DNA of 64,000 nt from Eubacteriales bacterium (lineage in GTDB: Bacteria; Bacillota; Clostridia; Lachnospirales; Lachnospiraceae), in the NCBI GenBank assembly GCA_030533405.1, contig JAUNJF010000006.1:62001-126000 (forward strand). The letters run 5' to 3'. A program made the translations under genes and the position numbers. The notes under the pieces were generated by a model. That model was not told the DNA's origin, did not search any database, and worked only from the letters and a program-made list of their open reading frames with translations. Below are positions 18,290 to 27,285 of this stretch, one piece after another. How positions within the stretch are numbered: position 1 is the stretch's first letter; every line of letters begins with the position of its first letter.

Positions 18290-19930
18290 GTGAATAAAAA
18301 TGGATATGAAATTAATTATGACAAGTGGGGACATGTAACGCTTGTTAGTCAGTTATTGATTGCTGGTTTTGTGTTTCTTACAGAGGTTTTGAATAATGCG
18401 CTTTTATATGTAACAAGGTCACAGGGATATGGACCAGAGACCATTGTAGGGAAGTTGATTCGATATTTGTTTTTGACGACATTGATTAATTTTGGGTTGA
18501 TTTTAATCAGTCAGTTTATCGTTCGAAAAACGAAAGATAATATGAAAAGACGTTTGATATTGATGATTGCGACAATTTTAATCTGTACGGATGTTGCATT
18601 TTCACATTATCAGTTTGCGGTTACACTGGTTATTTTTGTGATTCCAGTTATGATAAGTATTTTATATGAGGATTTTCAATTTTTGAAACAAGCATTATTT
18701 ATGAGTTTGATTGGACAAACGATTGCGGTCATAGCAAGAGCATCCGATTCTTTGTATAACAAAGATATTGGTCCAGAGGCAGCAATTGCTTATACATTTA
18801 CGATTAGCATTTTCATTTTTGCACGAATCATATTAAATACTTTGTTGGTAAGACGAGAAGAACTTGGTGAAGCTTTGGTTTCAGCCGAAAAAATGAATGC
18901 GGCAGAAGAGCGTGTGCAGTTATCTTTAAAGATGCTTGAAACTTTGGCAAGAGCATTGGATGCAAAGGATAAGTATACCAATGGTCATTCTGCTCGTGTT
19001 GCGGTGTATTCTACAAAATTAGCGAAAGAACTGAGATGGGATGATGCAGCAATTGAGAATTTGAAATTTGAGGCGTTATTACATGATATTGGTAAGATTG
19101 GGGTGCCAGATTCTATCTTAAACAAACCAGATCGATTATCTGAGACAGAGTTTAATTTAATCAAATCCCATTCCTTGATTGGTGCAGATATATTAAAGGA
19201 TATGGCTGCGCTTCCAAATTCAAAATATGTGGCAAAATATCATCATGAACGTTACGATGGAACAGGATATCCGAGTGGAATTGGTGGAGTGGATATTCCG
19301 TTGAATGCAAGGATTGTGTGTATTGCAGATGCATATGATGCAATGAGTTCGGACCGTATTTATAGAAAAGCATTGCCAAATGAGGTGATTCGTGAGGAAC
19401 TTGTGAAAGGTAGAGGTACACAGTTTGATCCAGAATTACTGGATATATTTTTAAAACTTTTTGATGAGCAGAAATTATCAGTTAGAGTGAATACCTCGCA
19501 TATGACAGAAAATAACAGTGAGCATAGATATGTGATGGATGATATTGATCATGTAATTCATAATATCACGCAGTTGGAACAAAAAAGCGATTCTGTAAAA
19601 TATTTTGATAAATTTTATATTTATATGCGAAATATTGGAATGCGTTATAATCGTTCTATTGAAGTAATGTCAATTATTTTGAAGACAAAACAAAATGATA
19701 AAACCGAGGTCGAAGAAGATGCAGCACAAGCTATGGAAACTGCAATTAAGAAAAATATTAGAGCAGTAGATGTTTATTTTAGACATTCTGTGTCTGAGCA
19801 TCTGATTATTTTTTTAGATGCAGGTGTAGAAAATATAGATGTGATAGCACAAAGAATTATGTTTGAGTTTCAAGCAACAAAATATAAAGATCAATATGAG
19901 ATATTATATAAGTTAAATGAAGATGTATAA
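18290..19930 (+). CDS. Membrane HD-GYP domain protein (c-di-GMP phosphodiesterase)
   Basis: The 546-residue protein has about six hydrophobic helices in its first ~190 residues, then a coiled linker and an HD-GYP domain. The HD part has GHSARV (~232) and LHDIGKIG (~264); the GYP part has HHERYDGTGYPSG (~317). HD-GYP enzymes hydrolyse c-di-GMP to GMP. A C-terminal region of ~140 residues is unassigned. The start is GTG at 18290, 7 bases after a GGGGG ribosome binding site. Together with the upstream GGDEF gene it forms a matched c-di-GMP synthesis/degradation pair. Confidence 0.92.
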   Translation: MNKNGYEINYDKWGHVTLVSQLLIAGFVFLTEVLNNALLYVTRSQGYGPETIVGKLIRYLFLTTLINFGLILISQFIVRKTKDNMKRRLILMIATILICTDVAFSHYQFAVTLVIFVIPVMISILYEDFQFLKQALFMSLIGQTIAVIARASDSLYNKDIGPEAAIAYTFTISIFIFARIILNTLLVRREELGEALVSAEKMNAAEERVQLSLKMLETLARALDAKDKYTNGHSARVAVYSTKLAKELRWDDAAIENLKFEALLHDIGKIGVPDSILNKPDRLSETEFNLIKSHSLIGADILKDMAALPNSKYVAKYHHERYDGTGYPSGIGGVDIPLNARIVCIADAYDAMSSDRIYRKALPNEVIREELVKGRGTQFDPELLDIFLKLFDEQKLSVRVNTSHMTENNSEHRYVMDDIDHVIHNITQLEQKSDSVKYFDKFYIYMRNIGMRYNRSIEVMSIILKTKQNDKTEVEEDAAQAMETAIKKNIRAVDVYFRHSVSEHLIIFLDAGVENIDVIAQRIMFEFQATKYKDQYEILYKLNEDV

Positions 19931-19953
19931 GAAAATTTAATCAAAAAAATATG

Positions 19954-19993
19954 AAAAAACTAATAGATAGCTCATATGTCTATTGGTTTTTTT
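19954..19993 (+). terminator. Intrinsic terminator after the HD-GYP gene
   Basis: AAAAACTAATAGATA pairs with TGTCTATTGGTTTTT (two G-T pairs) and runs into seven T. Confidence 0.85.
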
Positions 19994-20037
19994 ATTAATA
20001 AAAATGTCTGCTAAGCTGGTGATTCATATTATGATTT

Positions 20038-20074
20038 AAATGTCAACCATATATATGGTACATGGTTGACATTT
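20038..20074 (+). promoter_or_regulatory. BirA-type biotin operator of the bioWF-bioD-bioA operon
   Basis: A perfect inverted repeat, AAATGTCAACCAT and ATGGTTGACATTT, gives half-sites TGTCAACC (20041-20048) and GGTTGACA (20064-20071) separated by 15 bases. This matches the known BirA operator form, RTTAACC-like half-sites with a 14-16-base spacer. The right half-site contains the TTGACA -35 box, so binding would block RNA polymerase. A sister site precedes bioB. Confidence 0.88.
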
Positions 20075-20094
20075 GGAGGCGCTTATGTTATTTT
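20066..20094 (+). promoter_or_regulatory. Promoter of the first biotin operon
   Basis: A perfect TTGACA within the BirA operator is followed after 17 bases by TATTTT. The predicted start near 20101 leaves a leader of about 60 bases that includes a small AATTGG/CCAATT hairpin. Confidence 0.65.
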
Positions 20095-20162
20095 GAGTTG
20101 TGTTTATAGCAATTGGAGAAGGGGCCAATTGAGATAATGTTTTTGATGGATGTGAATAATGG

Positions 20163-22124
20163 ATGAATGTGAGTGTGTATACTATGCAGGATTTATATAG
20201 TGTGAAAATGAGAGCTTCTCGTATGGTTTGTGATAAAAATGAGCATATTTCAGGTGCTGAAAAAATAATTCATGAAAATCAAATGAACAGATGTGTAGAT
20301 AATTTGATTTTCCGTGGATTTCACCACGAGAAAGGGAAAGCCGATTTTATTAATATCAAATTGCAGAAGGTGAATACGGATGAAATCGTTTATTTTGATG
20401 CGCTTCCAGTAACAAATGTGGAGGTTTCAAATTGGCAGGAAGGGTATGAGACTATTAAGCAATTTCTAAAGAAAAGTGGCGTGGTAAAATATAATGAAAT
20501 AATGGATTTTCTTCCACAGACAATGGCTATGCGTGGTGCAATGCTTCTGGATGTGAATTCTTTGATGCGATTAGAACCTGATTTGAATAGAGGAATACGA
20601 GCTACCAATATGGATCAGGAAAGAAATTCGGATTATGTAGTTTCGAATAGCAAAAATCATTATGAGGAAGCGATTGTTTTGGCTACAAAGGTTGCCAATT
20701 GTCCGGGTATAGTGGGAGAAATATGTATATCGGATGATCCCAATTATATTACTGGATATTTTGCTTCAAAGGAATTGGGGTATATTCGAATAAGTAAGTT
20801 AAAGGAGATGGGTAGTGAATTTGGTGGTAGAATCTTTCTGTTTGATGGATCTCAGTATGATTATAATGAGGCAATTAATTACTTACAGAATACATATGTA
20901 ATTGTTAAAAATATGAAACAATTTGATGCGGTGGAAAACACGAAAAGCAAGGTAGATAAGTGGAAACATTTACAAGAGCAGTTAGAGGATTTAAAGACAA
21001 ATAATCTATATAGAACAATGAAGCAATTTGAGTCTTCTCAGGGAGCTCATGTATGTTATAACGGAAGAGATATTGTTCTTATGGCTTCTAACAGTTATCT
21101 TGATATAACAGCACATGCGCACATTAAAAAGTATACAAAAGAAATAATTGATCGATATGGTTATGGAAGTGGTGGTTCAAGACTTACTACTGGAAATACT
21201 GATATACATGAATTGTTGGAAAAGAAGATTGCTGATTTTAAAAAGTGTGAATCAGCTCTTGTTTTTTCTTCAGGATATGTAGCGAATGTAGCAACTATTT
21301 CAGCACTAGTATCTGAGGGGGATGTTATTTTTAGTGATGTATTGAATCATGCCAGCATAATAGATGGATGCAGATTATCAAAAGCAAAAGTAGTATTGTA
21401 TAAGCATAATGATATGGAAGATTTTGAAAAGAAAATAAAAGAAACCTCGTTTCATCATGCTTTGGCTGTAAGTGATGCGGTGTTTAGTATGGACGGAGAT
21501 ATACTTAAGCTAAATGAGTTTGTTGAGATTTGTGAACGCTACAATATTTATTCAATGATTGACGAGGCACATGCAACGGGCGTTATCGGTCAGACTGGAC
21601 ATGGTATTGTGGAGCACTATAATACAGATAAAATGCCAGATATTATGATGGGAACCTTGAGTAAGGCGATAGGTGGCGAAGGTGGTTATGTGACTGGCAA
21701 CAGAATATTAATCGAATATTTAAAAAATAAGGCAAGAGGATTTATTTTTTCAACTTCGCTTTCGCAAGCTTCCATGGCATGCGGTATTGCGGGAATTGAG
21801 ATAATTGAGCAGGAACCTGAACGAGTTAAAAAGCTTCAACAAAATGTGAAATATTTCTGTGCATGTTTACGTCATAATGGACTCAATGTAGATTCCGAAA
21901 CAGCAATAGTGCCTATTTTGGTACATGATGAGAAAAAGGCGTTGAAACTTTCTGAATACTTGTTAGAAAAAGGATACTATATTTCTGCAATTAGATATCC
22001 CACTGTAGCTAAGAATAGTGCAAGGCTTAGAGTGGCAATTATGTCTACACATAGCAAAAAAGAACTTAAGGAAGTAGCAGGATATATATGTGAATTCCTC
22101 GGAATAGGAGAGAAAAATGGCTAA
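20163..22124 (+). CDS. bioWF: Fused 6-carboxyhexanoate-CoA ligase / 8-amino-7-oxononanoate synthase (BioW-BioF)
   Basis: The 653-residue product is the sum of two full-length enzymes. Residues ~1-255 are BioW (pimeloyl-CoA synthetase), with YSVKMRAS and HISGAEKI at the start, MRGAMLLDVNSLMRLEPD and GGRIFLFDG. Residues ~270-653 are BioF, a PLP enzyme that condenses pimeloyl-CoA with L-alanine, with SNSYLDI, GYGSGGSRLTTGN, DEAHATGV and Lys501 in GTLSKAIGG. One chain would therefore make pimeloyl-CoA and use it at once. The start is uncertain: no strong ribosome binding site is seen, and the ATG seven codons later is an alternative. It overlaps bioD by 8 bases. Confidence 0.92.
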   Translation: MNVSVYTMQDLYSVKMRASRMVCDKNEHISGAEKIIHENQMNRCVDNLIFRGFHHEKGKADFINIKLQKVNTDEIVYFDALPVTNVEVSNWQEGYETIKQFLKKSGVVKYNEIMDFLPQTMAMRGAMLLDVNSLMRLEPDLNRGIRATNMDQERNSDYVVSNSKNHYEEAIVLATKVANCPGIVGEICISDDPNYITGYFASKELGYIRISKLKEMGSEFGGRIFLFDGSQYDYNEAINYLQNTYVIVKNMKQFDAVENTKSKVDKWKHLQEQLEDLKTNNLYRTMKQFESSQGAHVCYNGRDIVLMASNSYLDITAHAHIKKYTKEIIDRYGYGSGGSRLTTGNTDIHELLEKKIADFKKCESALVFSSGYVANVATISALVSEGDVIFSDVLNHASIIDGCRLSKAKVVLYKHNDMEDFEKKIKETSFHHALAVSDAVFSMDGDILKLNEFVEICERYNIYSMIDEAHATGVIGQTGHGIVEHYNTDKMPDIMMGTLSKAIGGEGGYVTGNRILIEYLKNKARGFIFSTSLSQASMACGIAGIEIIEQEPERVKKLQQNVKYFCACLRHNGLNVDSETAIVPILVHDEKKALKLSEYLLEKGYYISAIRYPTVAKNSARLRVAIMSTHSKKELKEVAGYICEFLGIGEKNG

Positions 22125-22800
22125 GAGTATATTTATTACTGGAACAGGAACAGATGTCGGTAAGACTTATGTTACAGCACTTATTATAAAAAAATTACAT
22201 GATGCAGGATTAAAGGCTGCATATTATAAAGCAGCAATGAGCGGTAATGTGAGAGATGAGAAAGGAGCTTTAATACCTGGTGATGCAAAATGGGTAAAAG
22301 ATATTTCTCTCATTGAGCAAACTTTAGAGGAAACATGTCCATATGTATATGAAACAGCGGTTTCGCCACATCTTGCATCAAGATTAGAAGGAAATCCTGT
22401 CAAAATGAAGAAGGTTTTAGAGTGTTACGAAGCGTTATGTGCTAAGTACGATTATATAACAGTAGAGGGTAGCGGTGGAATTCTTTGTCCGATTGATTTT
22501 GATAATGAAAGGATACAATTAGAGGATATTATAAAAGAATTAAAATTATCTAGTTTGATTATAGCTGATGCTGGTCTTGGGACGATTAATAGTGTTGTTC
22601 TTACTGTGGAATATATGAAAAAAAGGGGAATGGATGTAAAAGGTATTATATTCAATAATTGGTGTGCGAGTAATATGATGCATGAGGATAACAAATTTAT
22701 GTGTGAATTGATGACTGGATTGCCTGTGCTTGCAATGGTTGAAAAGAACGCAAAAAAGATAAATATAGATATTGAGCAATTGATATCACTTTATGATTAG
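22117..22800 (+). CDS. bioD: Dethiobiotin synthetase
   Basis: The 227-residue enzyme closes the ureido ring of dethiobiotin from diaminopelargonate, CO2 and ATP. The P-loop is TGTGTDVGKT near the start, followed by the substrate Lys region (YYKAAMSG) and the VEGSGGILCPID segment. Length is normal. It overlaps the end of bioWF by 8 bases (ATGGCTAA), which suggests translational coupling; AGGAG lies 7 bases upstream inside bioWF. Confidence 0.97.
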   Translation: MAKSIFITGTGTDVGKTYVTALIIKKLHDAGLKAAYYKAAMSGNVRDEKGALIPGDAKWVKDISLIEQTLEETCPYVYETAVSPHLASRLEGNPVKMKKVLECYEALCAKYDYITVEGSGGILCPIDFDNERIQLEDIIKELKLSSLIIADAGLGTINSVVLTVEYMKKRGMDVKGIIFNNWCASNMMHEDNKFMCELMTGLPVLAMVEKNAKKINIDIEQLISLYD

Positions 22801-22866
22801 GATAATAAAATGAAGAGGATAAAGATTTAAGAAAGGAAATTCTATTTTATACTTGACGTATATAAA

Positions 22867-24084
22867 ATGGAAATAGAGAATGTAATGATTTGGTATCCAT
22901 ATGAGCAAATGAAAACAATGAAAGAACCATATAAAATTATCGACGCAGAAGGAGTATATATTTATACAGAAAATCAAAAGCTTATTGATTCTGTTTCTTC
23001 GTGGTGGAGTGTGATTCATGGATATAAAAATCCAAAGATAACTAATGCAATCAAAAATCAGGCTGATAAATTTTCACATGTTATGTTAGGTGGACTTACA
23101 CATGAACCAGTACAAAAATTGGAACAGAAATTAAGAGAATTTTTGCCAGGGGATTTGGATTATTGTTTCTTTTCTGATTCTGGTTCTGTTGCTGTTGAGG
23201 TAGCGTTGAAAATGGCATTGCAATATTATGTTAACAAAGGTGAAAAAAAACGAATTAAAATAATGGGTCTTACCCATGCTTACCATGGTGATACATTTAA
23301 AACTATGGAGGCAGGAGATGATGAAGATTATCATTTTATCTTAGAGGCATATGGCGAGAATGTAAATGCTATACATATTCCAACAAATATTGAAGCTTTA
23401 GAGAATGCATTTTCTATGTATCATGAGGAATTGAATTGTTTTATTGTAGAACCGTTATTACAAGGCGCTGGTGGAATGAGAATGTATGACATAGCATTTT
23501 TGAAGCGTGCAAGGGAGTTATGTGATAAATATGGCGTGCTTCTTATATTTGATGAGGTTGCTACTGGATTTGGAAGAACAGGATATCGATTCGTATCAGA
23601 TCTAGTTCTTCCGGATATTATTGTGCTAGGAAAGGCTTTAACTGGTGGGCATATTGGTCATGCAGTGACAGTAGCGAATAAAAAAGTATATGATGGATTT
23701 TTAAGTGATAGTTCTGAAAAAGCATTGATGCATGGACCGACTTTTATGGGAAATGCTTTAGCATGTAGTGCGGCGCTTGCATCTATAGAATTGTTTGAAG
23801 AGGGGAACTATTTAGAGAAAATAAAAAAGATTGAAGCAATTACCAGAAGAGAATTTGAGAATTTTAGTGATGAAAGAATTAAGGAAATTAGAATAATGGG
23901 TGGATGTGCATGTTTAGAAGTGTATGATTCATCTACGTTAAAAGGGTTTCAGGAGTTTGCATACGAGAAAGGTGTCTTTTCTAGACCATTTCTTAAGTAT
24001 TTATATTCGATGGTTCCATATATTATATCTGAGGAGGAGTTGGTAAAGGTATTTACTACCATGAAAGAATGGTTTAGAAGATGA
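22867..24084 (+). CDS. bioA: Adenosylmethionine-8-amino-7-oxononanoate aminotransferase
   Basis: This class III PLP aminotransferase of 405 residues makes diaminopelargonate using SAM as amino donor. It has the BioA features WYPYEQM near the N-terminus, SSWWSVIHGY, HAYHGDT, FDEVATGFGRTG and PLP Lys256 in GKALTGGHIG. The 66-base gap after bioD holds no clear terminator. The ATG at 22867 has no good ribosome binding site; the ATG at 22885, which directly precedes IWYPYEQ, has AGAG upstream and is a possible true start. It is the last gene of the operon. Confidence 0.93.
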   Translation: MEIENVMIWYPYEQMKTMKEPYKIIDAEGVYIYTENQKLIDSVSSWWSVIHGYKNPKITNAIKNQADKFSHVMLGGLTHEPVQKLEQKLREFLPGDLDYCFFSDSGSVAVEVALKMALQYYVNKGEKKRIKIMGLTHAYHGDTFKTMEAGDDEDYHFILEAYGENVNAIHIPTNIEALENAFSMYHEELNCFIVEPLLQGAGGMRMYDIAFLKRARELCDKYGVLLIFDEVATGFGRTGYRFVSDLVLPDIIVLGKALTGGHIGHAVTVANKKVYDGFLSDSSEKALMHGPTFMGNALACSAALASIELFEEGNYLEKIKKIEAITRREFENFSDERIKEIRIMGGCACLEVYDSSTLKGFQEFAYEKGVFSRPFLKYLYSMVPYIISEEELVKVFTTMKEWFRR

Positions 24085-24160
24085 TTTTTGTGTTATCAAC
24101 GCAGTGTTTTTCTACAATCCATACAAAGCATGATAATTCTATATTGTATCTATGTGCCTA

Positions 24161-24196
24161 AAAAGCCATTAGACAGTAAAATGTCTGATGGCTTTT
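24161..24196. terminator. Bidirectional intrinsic terminator
   Basis: AAAAGCCATTAGACA pairs with TGTCTGATGGCTTTT (one G-T pair) around a 6-base loop. It lies between the convergent bioA and DUF1836 genes, and both arms end in A/T runs that can serve either strand. Confidence 0.88.
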
Positions 24197-24199
24197 GGT

Positions 24200-24676
24200 T
24201 TATTTCATATTTTTCATCTGTTCAAAACAATAATTAAGATAAATTGTGTGAGAGATTGCAATCACAACACTGAAAAGAGTTTTTTTGGCAAAAGGCATGT
24301 CTGTTAATTCTGTGTTAGGGCGATTTTCAAATACTTTTTGTAATTCGTTTTCAAGTTCTGTACAAAAGTAATCATATGCAGTTGGTGCATCATATGTTTT
24401 TTCCTGCAGTTGAAACAAGTCAACAATGTTTTGCATGGATAACGTTTGTTTGACAATCGCAATAAACATTAAATGTGCAATTTGATCTGCATTGTATTGT
24501 TTTTTGATTGGTCGACTGACAAATCCGTTTTTTACATAATTGCTTAACATAGAAGCGGTAATGGAAATATGTAGAGGCTCAATATATTGATTAATATATT
24601 GGACAGTCTGTTCTAAATATAGTCCGACATTCGGTATTTCATGGTATCTTGGCATTTTAAAATCTATTGTATTCAT
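24200..24676 (-). CDS. DUF1836 protein
   Basis: The 158-residue product matches DUF1836, a helical family common in Firmicutes, with MPRYHEIPNVGLYLEQTVQYIN near the start and SMLSNYVKNGFVSRPIKKQY, which looks like the winged or helix-turn-helix part of a MerR-like DNA-binding fold. A regulatory role is inferred only. The gene is divergent from the FabK-like/FabF operon, so it could control that promoter region. No enzyme motifs are seen. Confidence 0.85.
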   Translation of the reverse strand: MNTIDFKMPRYHEIPNVGLYLEQTVQYINQYIEPLHISITASMLSNYVKNGFVSRPIKKQYNADQIAHLMFIAIVKQTLSMQNIVDLFQLQEKTYDAPTAYDYFCTELENELQKVFENRPNTELTDMPFAKKTLFSVVIAISHTIYLNYCFEQMKNMK

Positions 24677-24761
24677 ATTGTATCTTCCCTACTTTTTTAT
24701 TTTGAACTTTCTTTTTATAAGAATACAATATCTTATCAAATCCTGCAAATATTTTGTTTTC

Positions 24762-24790
24762 TTGACAGAATAGTGGATAAGTAGTAGTAT
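24762..24790 (+). promoter_or_regulatory. Promoter of the FabK-like/FabF operon
   Basis: A perfect TTGACA is followed after 17 bases by TAGTAT, 81 bases before the start codon. Several GATAAG/CTTATC hexamers surround it (near 24733, 24775 and 24798), possibly operator parts. Confidence 0.6.
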
Positions 24791-24870
24791 ACCCTATGAT
24801 AAGTTTTTTAAAAGCTGATGAAGTGGAAGATAAAACTGTATAATATAGAAATGAATGTTTGGAGGCTTAT

Positions 24871-25959
24871 ATGAAGATAAGAAAAATGACGTTATCCATT
24901 CCGTTGATTCAAGGTGGAATGGGTGTTGGTGTTTCGTTAGGAAAATTAGCAGGAGCTGTTGCATATGAAGGGGCAATGGGTGTAATTAGTTCTGTAAATG
25001 CGGGATATAGAGAACCAGATTTTAAAATGAATCCCAAAGAAGCGAACGCGAGAGCGCTAACCAAAGAAATTCAATATGCCCGTTCCAAAGCAGATGGTAA
25101 TGGAATTGTTGCGATGAATATTATGGTTGCTGTGAATTTTTACGAAGAGACGGTAAAAACTGCGGTTGCGGCAGGAATTCAGGCGATTATTTCAGGTGCA
25201 GGGTTGCCAATGGATTTACCCCAATATGTGGAAGGAACAGAAGTTGCCATTGCACCAATTGTGTCGAGCGGAAAGGCTGCAAAAGTGATTTGTAAGCAAT
25301 GGGATAAAAAGTATGGAAGAATTCCTGATTTTATTGTTATTGAAGGTCCAGGTGCAGGTGGACATCTTGGATTTAAAAGAGATGAAGTTATAGATGGAAC
25401 TGCAAAAACTGTGGAGGAGATATTGCCAGAAGTACAGTCTGCGATAGAGGAATATGAGGAAAAGTATGGATGCAGTATTCCAGTGTTTGTGGCAGGTGGT
25501 ATATATAACGGAGCAGATATGGCGAAGATTGTTCAATTTGGTGCCGCAGGGGTACAGATTGGTACGAGATTTATTGCAACGAAAGAATGCGATGCAAGCG
25601 ATCAATATAAGCAGGTAATGGTAGATGCAAAAGAAGAGGATATTGTGATTATACAAAGTCCAGTTGGAATGCCTGGAAGAGCGTTGAATACGAAGCTGAT
25701 TCGCAATCTTGCCACAGGAACAAAACTTATGCCTGATGTGTGCAATAATTGTTTGAAGGCGTGTCCACGAGGAAATGATATCTCATATTGTATTAGTCGA
25801 GCATTGATAGCTGCTGTGTCGGGGGATTTAGAACATGGTTTATTCTTCTGTGGTGAGAATGTTGGAAGAATACAAAGCATTGTGTCTGTTCATGATCTGG
25901 TTAGTGAGATATGGGAGGAGTATAGGGAAAATATTGAAAAAAAAGGAGCAATTGCATGA
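24871..25959 (+). CDS. FabK-like / nitronate monooxygenase-family flavoprotein
   Basis: The 362-residue TIM-barrel flavoprotein has an N-terminal PLIQGGMGVGVS, a central EGPGAGGHLG and AGGIYNGADM, and the FMN-phosphate site GAAGVQIGTRF. This pattern is shared by FabK enoyl-ACP reductases and nitronate monooxygenases. A Cys-rich C-terminal segment (CNNCLKACPRGNDISYC) is seen in a clostridial subgroup. FabK is plausible because a FabF-type synthase overlaps its end by 4 bases. The ATG at 24871 follows GGAGG by 5 bases; the upstream TTG is part of the ribosome binding site. Confidence 0.88.
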   Translation: MKIRKMTLSIPLIQGGMGVGVSLGKLAGAVAYEGAMGVISSVNAGYREPDFKMNPKEANARALTKEIQYARSKADGNGIVAMNIMVAVNFYEETVKTAVAAGIQAIISGAGLPMDLPQYVEGTEVAIAPIVSSGKAAKVICKQWDKKYGRIPDFIVIEGPGAGGHLGFKRDEVIDGTAKTVEEILPEVQSAIEEYEEKYGCSIPVFVAGGIYNGADMAKIVQFGAAGVQIGTRFIATKECDASDQYKQVMVDAKEEDIVIIQSPVGMPGRALNTKLIRNLATGTKLMPDVCNNCLKACPRGNDISYCISRALIAAVSGDLEHGLFFCGENVGRIQSIVSVHDLVSEIWEEYRENIEKKGAIA

Positions 25960-27191
25960 GACGAGTTGTAATAAGTGGAATGGGGATATTATCTCCAATT
26001 GGGAATTCTTTGAAAGAGAATTGGGAATCGATTAAAAATGGTGTTTGTGGAATTGCACCGATTACATGTTTTGATACACAAAATTCAAAAGTTAAGGTTG
26101 CTGGTGAATTGAAGAACTGTGAACTGACAGACTATTTACCAGCAAAAGAAGTGAAAAGACAAGATCGATTTGTCTGTTTAGCGATGATTGCTGCAAAAGA
26201 GGCAATGCAGGATTCTAATTTAGAAGCATGCGAGGATTGGGATAAAAATAGAACGGGAACCATGATAGCAACAGGAATCGGAGGCTTGGTTTCCATTGAA
26301 GAGCAGCATGCTAGGTTAATGGAAAAAGGAATGAAAGGGATTACACCTTTTTTTGTACCAGGAGCGATTTCGAATATTGCTGCAGCAAAAATATCGATAG
26401 AATATGGTTTGTTAGGACCGAGTAGTTGTATCGTAACCGCATGTGCAAGTGGAACCAATGCAGTTGGTGAGTCATTTAGAATGATACGTGATGGGTATCA
26501 GGATGTTATGGTATGCGGTGGTTCGGAAAGTTGTATTTCAGAATTAGGTATTGGTGGTTTTTCTGCGTTAAATGCGTTGTCAACACATGAGAATCCAGCT
26601 AGAGCATCTATTCCTTTTGATAAAGAGCGAAACGGATTTGTTATGGGAGAAGGTGCAGCTGTTTTGGTTTTAGAAGAGTTAGAACATGCAAGAAAAAGAG
26701 GTGCTAAAATATATGCAGAGGTTGTTGGGTATGCAACAAATAGTGATGCATATCATGTGACAGCACCATCACCAGATGGAAAGGGTGCAGCAACATGTAT
26801 GAAGCTTGCTATGCAGGACGCAGGAATAGAGCCAGCTGATATTGCATATATCAATGCACATGGAACATCGACAAAAATGAATGATAGTTGCGAGACGTTG
26901 GCTGTTAAGGCAGCTTTTGGAGAAAGTGCACATCAATTATCAATGAGTTCTACTAAATCTATGACGGGTCATTTGCTTGGTGCAAGTGGTGCAGTAGAGG
27001 CAGTATACACTGCTTTAGCGGTTTATCATGATTTTTTGCCGCCTACAGTTAATTATGAAATCAAAGATGAAAATTGTGATTTGGATATCGTGCCAAACAT
27101 GGGTAGGAAGCAGGAAATTACATATGCAATGACCAATTCGTTAGGATTCGGTGGGCATAATGCAAGTCTGATTATAAAAAAATGGTCATGA
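25956..27191 (+). CDS. fabF: Beta-ketoacyl-ACP synthase II (FabF-type)
   Basis: The 411-residue thiolase-fold condensing enzyme has the Cys-His-His triad: Cys163 in VTACASGTN, His in NAHGTSTKMND and His in KSMTGHLLGASG. It elongates acyl-ACP with malonyl-ACP. The start ATG overlaps the previous stop (ATGA), so the two are translationally coupled. Other fab genes (acpP, fabD, fabG, fabZ, acc) are not in the window, so this is a stand-alone reductase/synthase pair rather than the main fatty-acid cluster. Confidence 0.94.
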   Translation: MRRVVISGMGILSPIGNSLKENWESIKNGVCGIAPITCFDTQNSKVKVAGELKNCELTDYLPAKEVKRQDRFVCLAMIAAKEAMQDSNLEACEDWDKNRTGTMIATGIGGLVSIEEQHARLMEKGMKGITPFFVPGAISNIAAAKISIEYGLLGPSSCIVTACASGTNAVGESFRMIRDGYQDVMVCGGSESCISELGIGGFSALNALSTHENPARASIPFDKERNGFVMGEGAAVLVLEELEHARKRGAKIYAEVVGYATNSDAYHVTAPSPDGKGAATCMKLAMQDAGIEPADIAYINAHGTSTKMNDSCETLAVKAAFGESAHQLSMSSTKSMTGHLLGASGAVEAVYTALAVYHDFLPPTVNYEIKDENCDLDIVPNMGRKQEITYAMTNSLGFGGHNASLIIKKWS

Positions 27192-27285
27192 AATACAGAG
27201 GCATTTGTTTTCTTCTGAGATGTGATTTTTTATAACTTCGTATTCTAGAGAGGGCATGATTTTTATTGTGGTGATAAATAAATAA

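Noticed and set aside
20085-20096. Three-codon mini-ORF (ATG TTA TTT TGA) after GGAGG in the bioWF promoter region
   Set aside because: It lies upstream of, or within, the predicted -10, so it would not be transcribed from that promoter; probably chance.
22853-22881. Internal promoter (TTGACG) before bioA
   Set aside because: No acceptable -10 lies 16-18 bases downstream.
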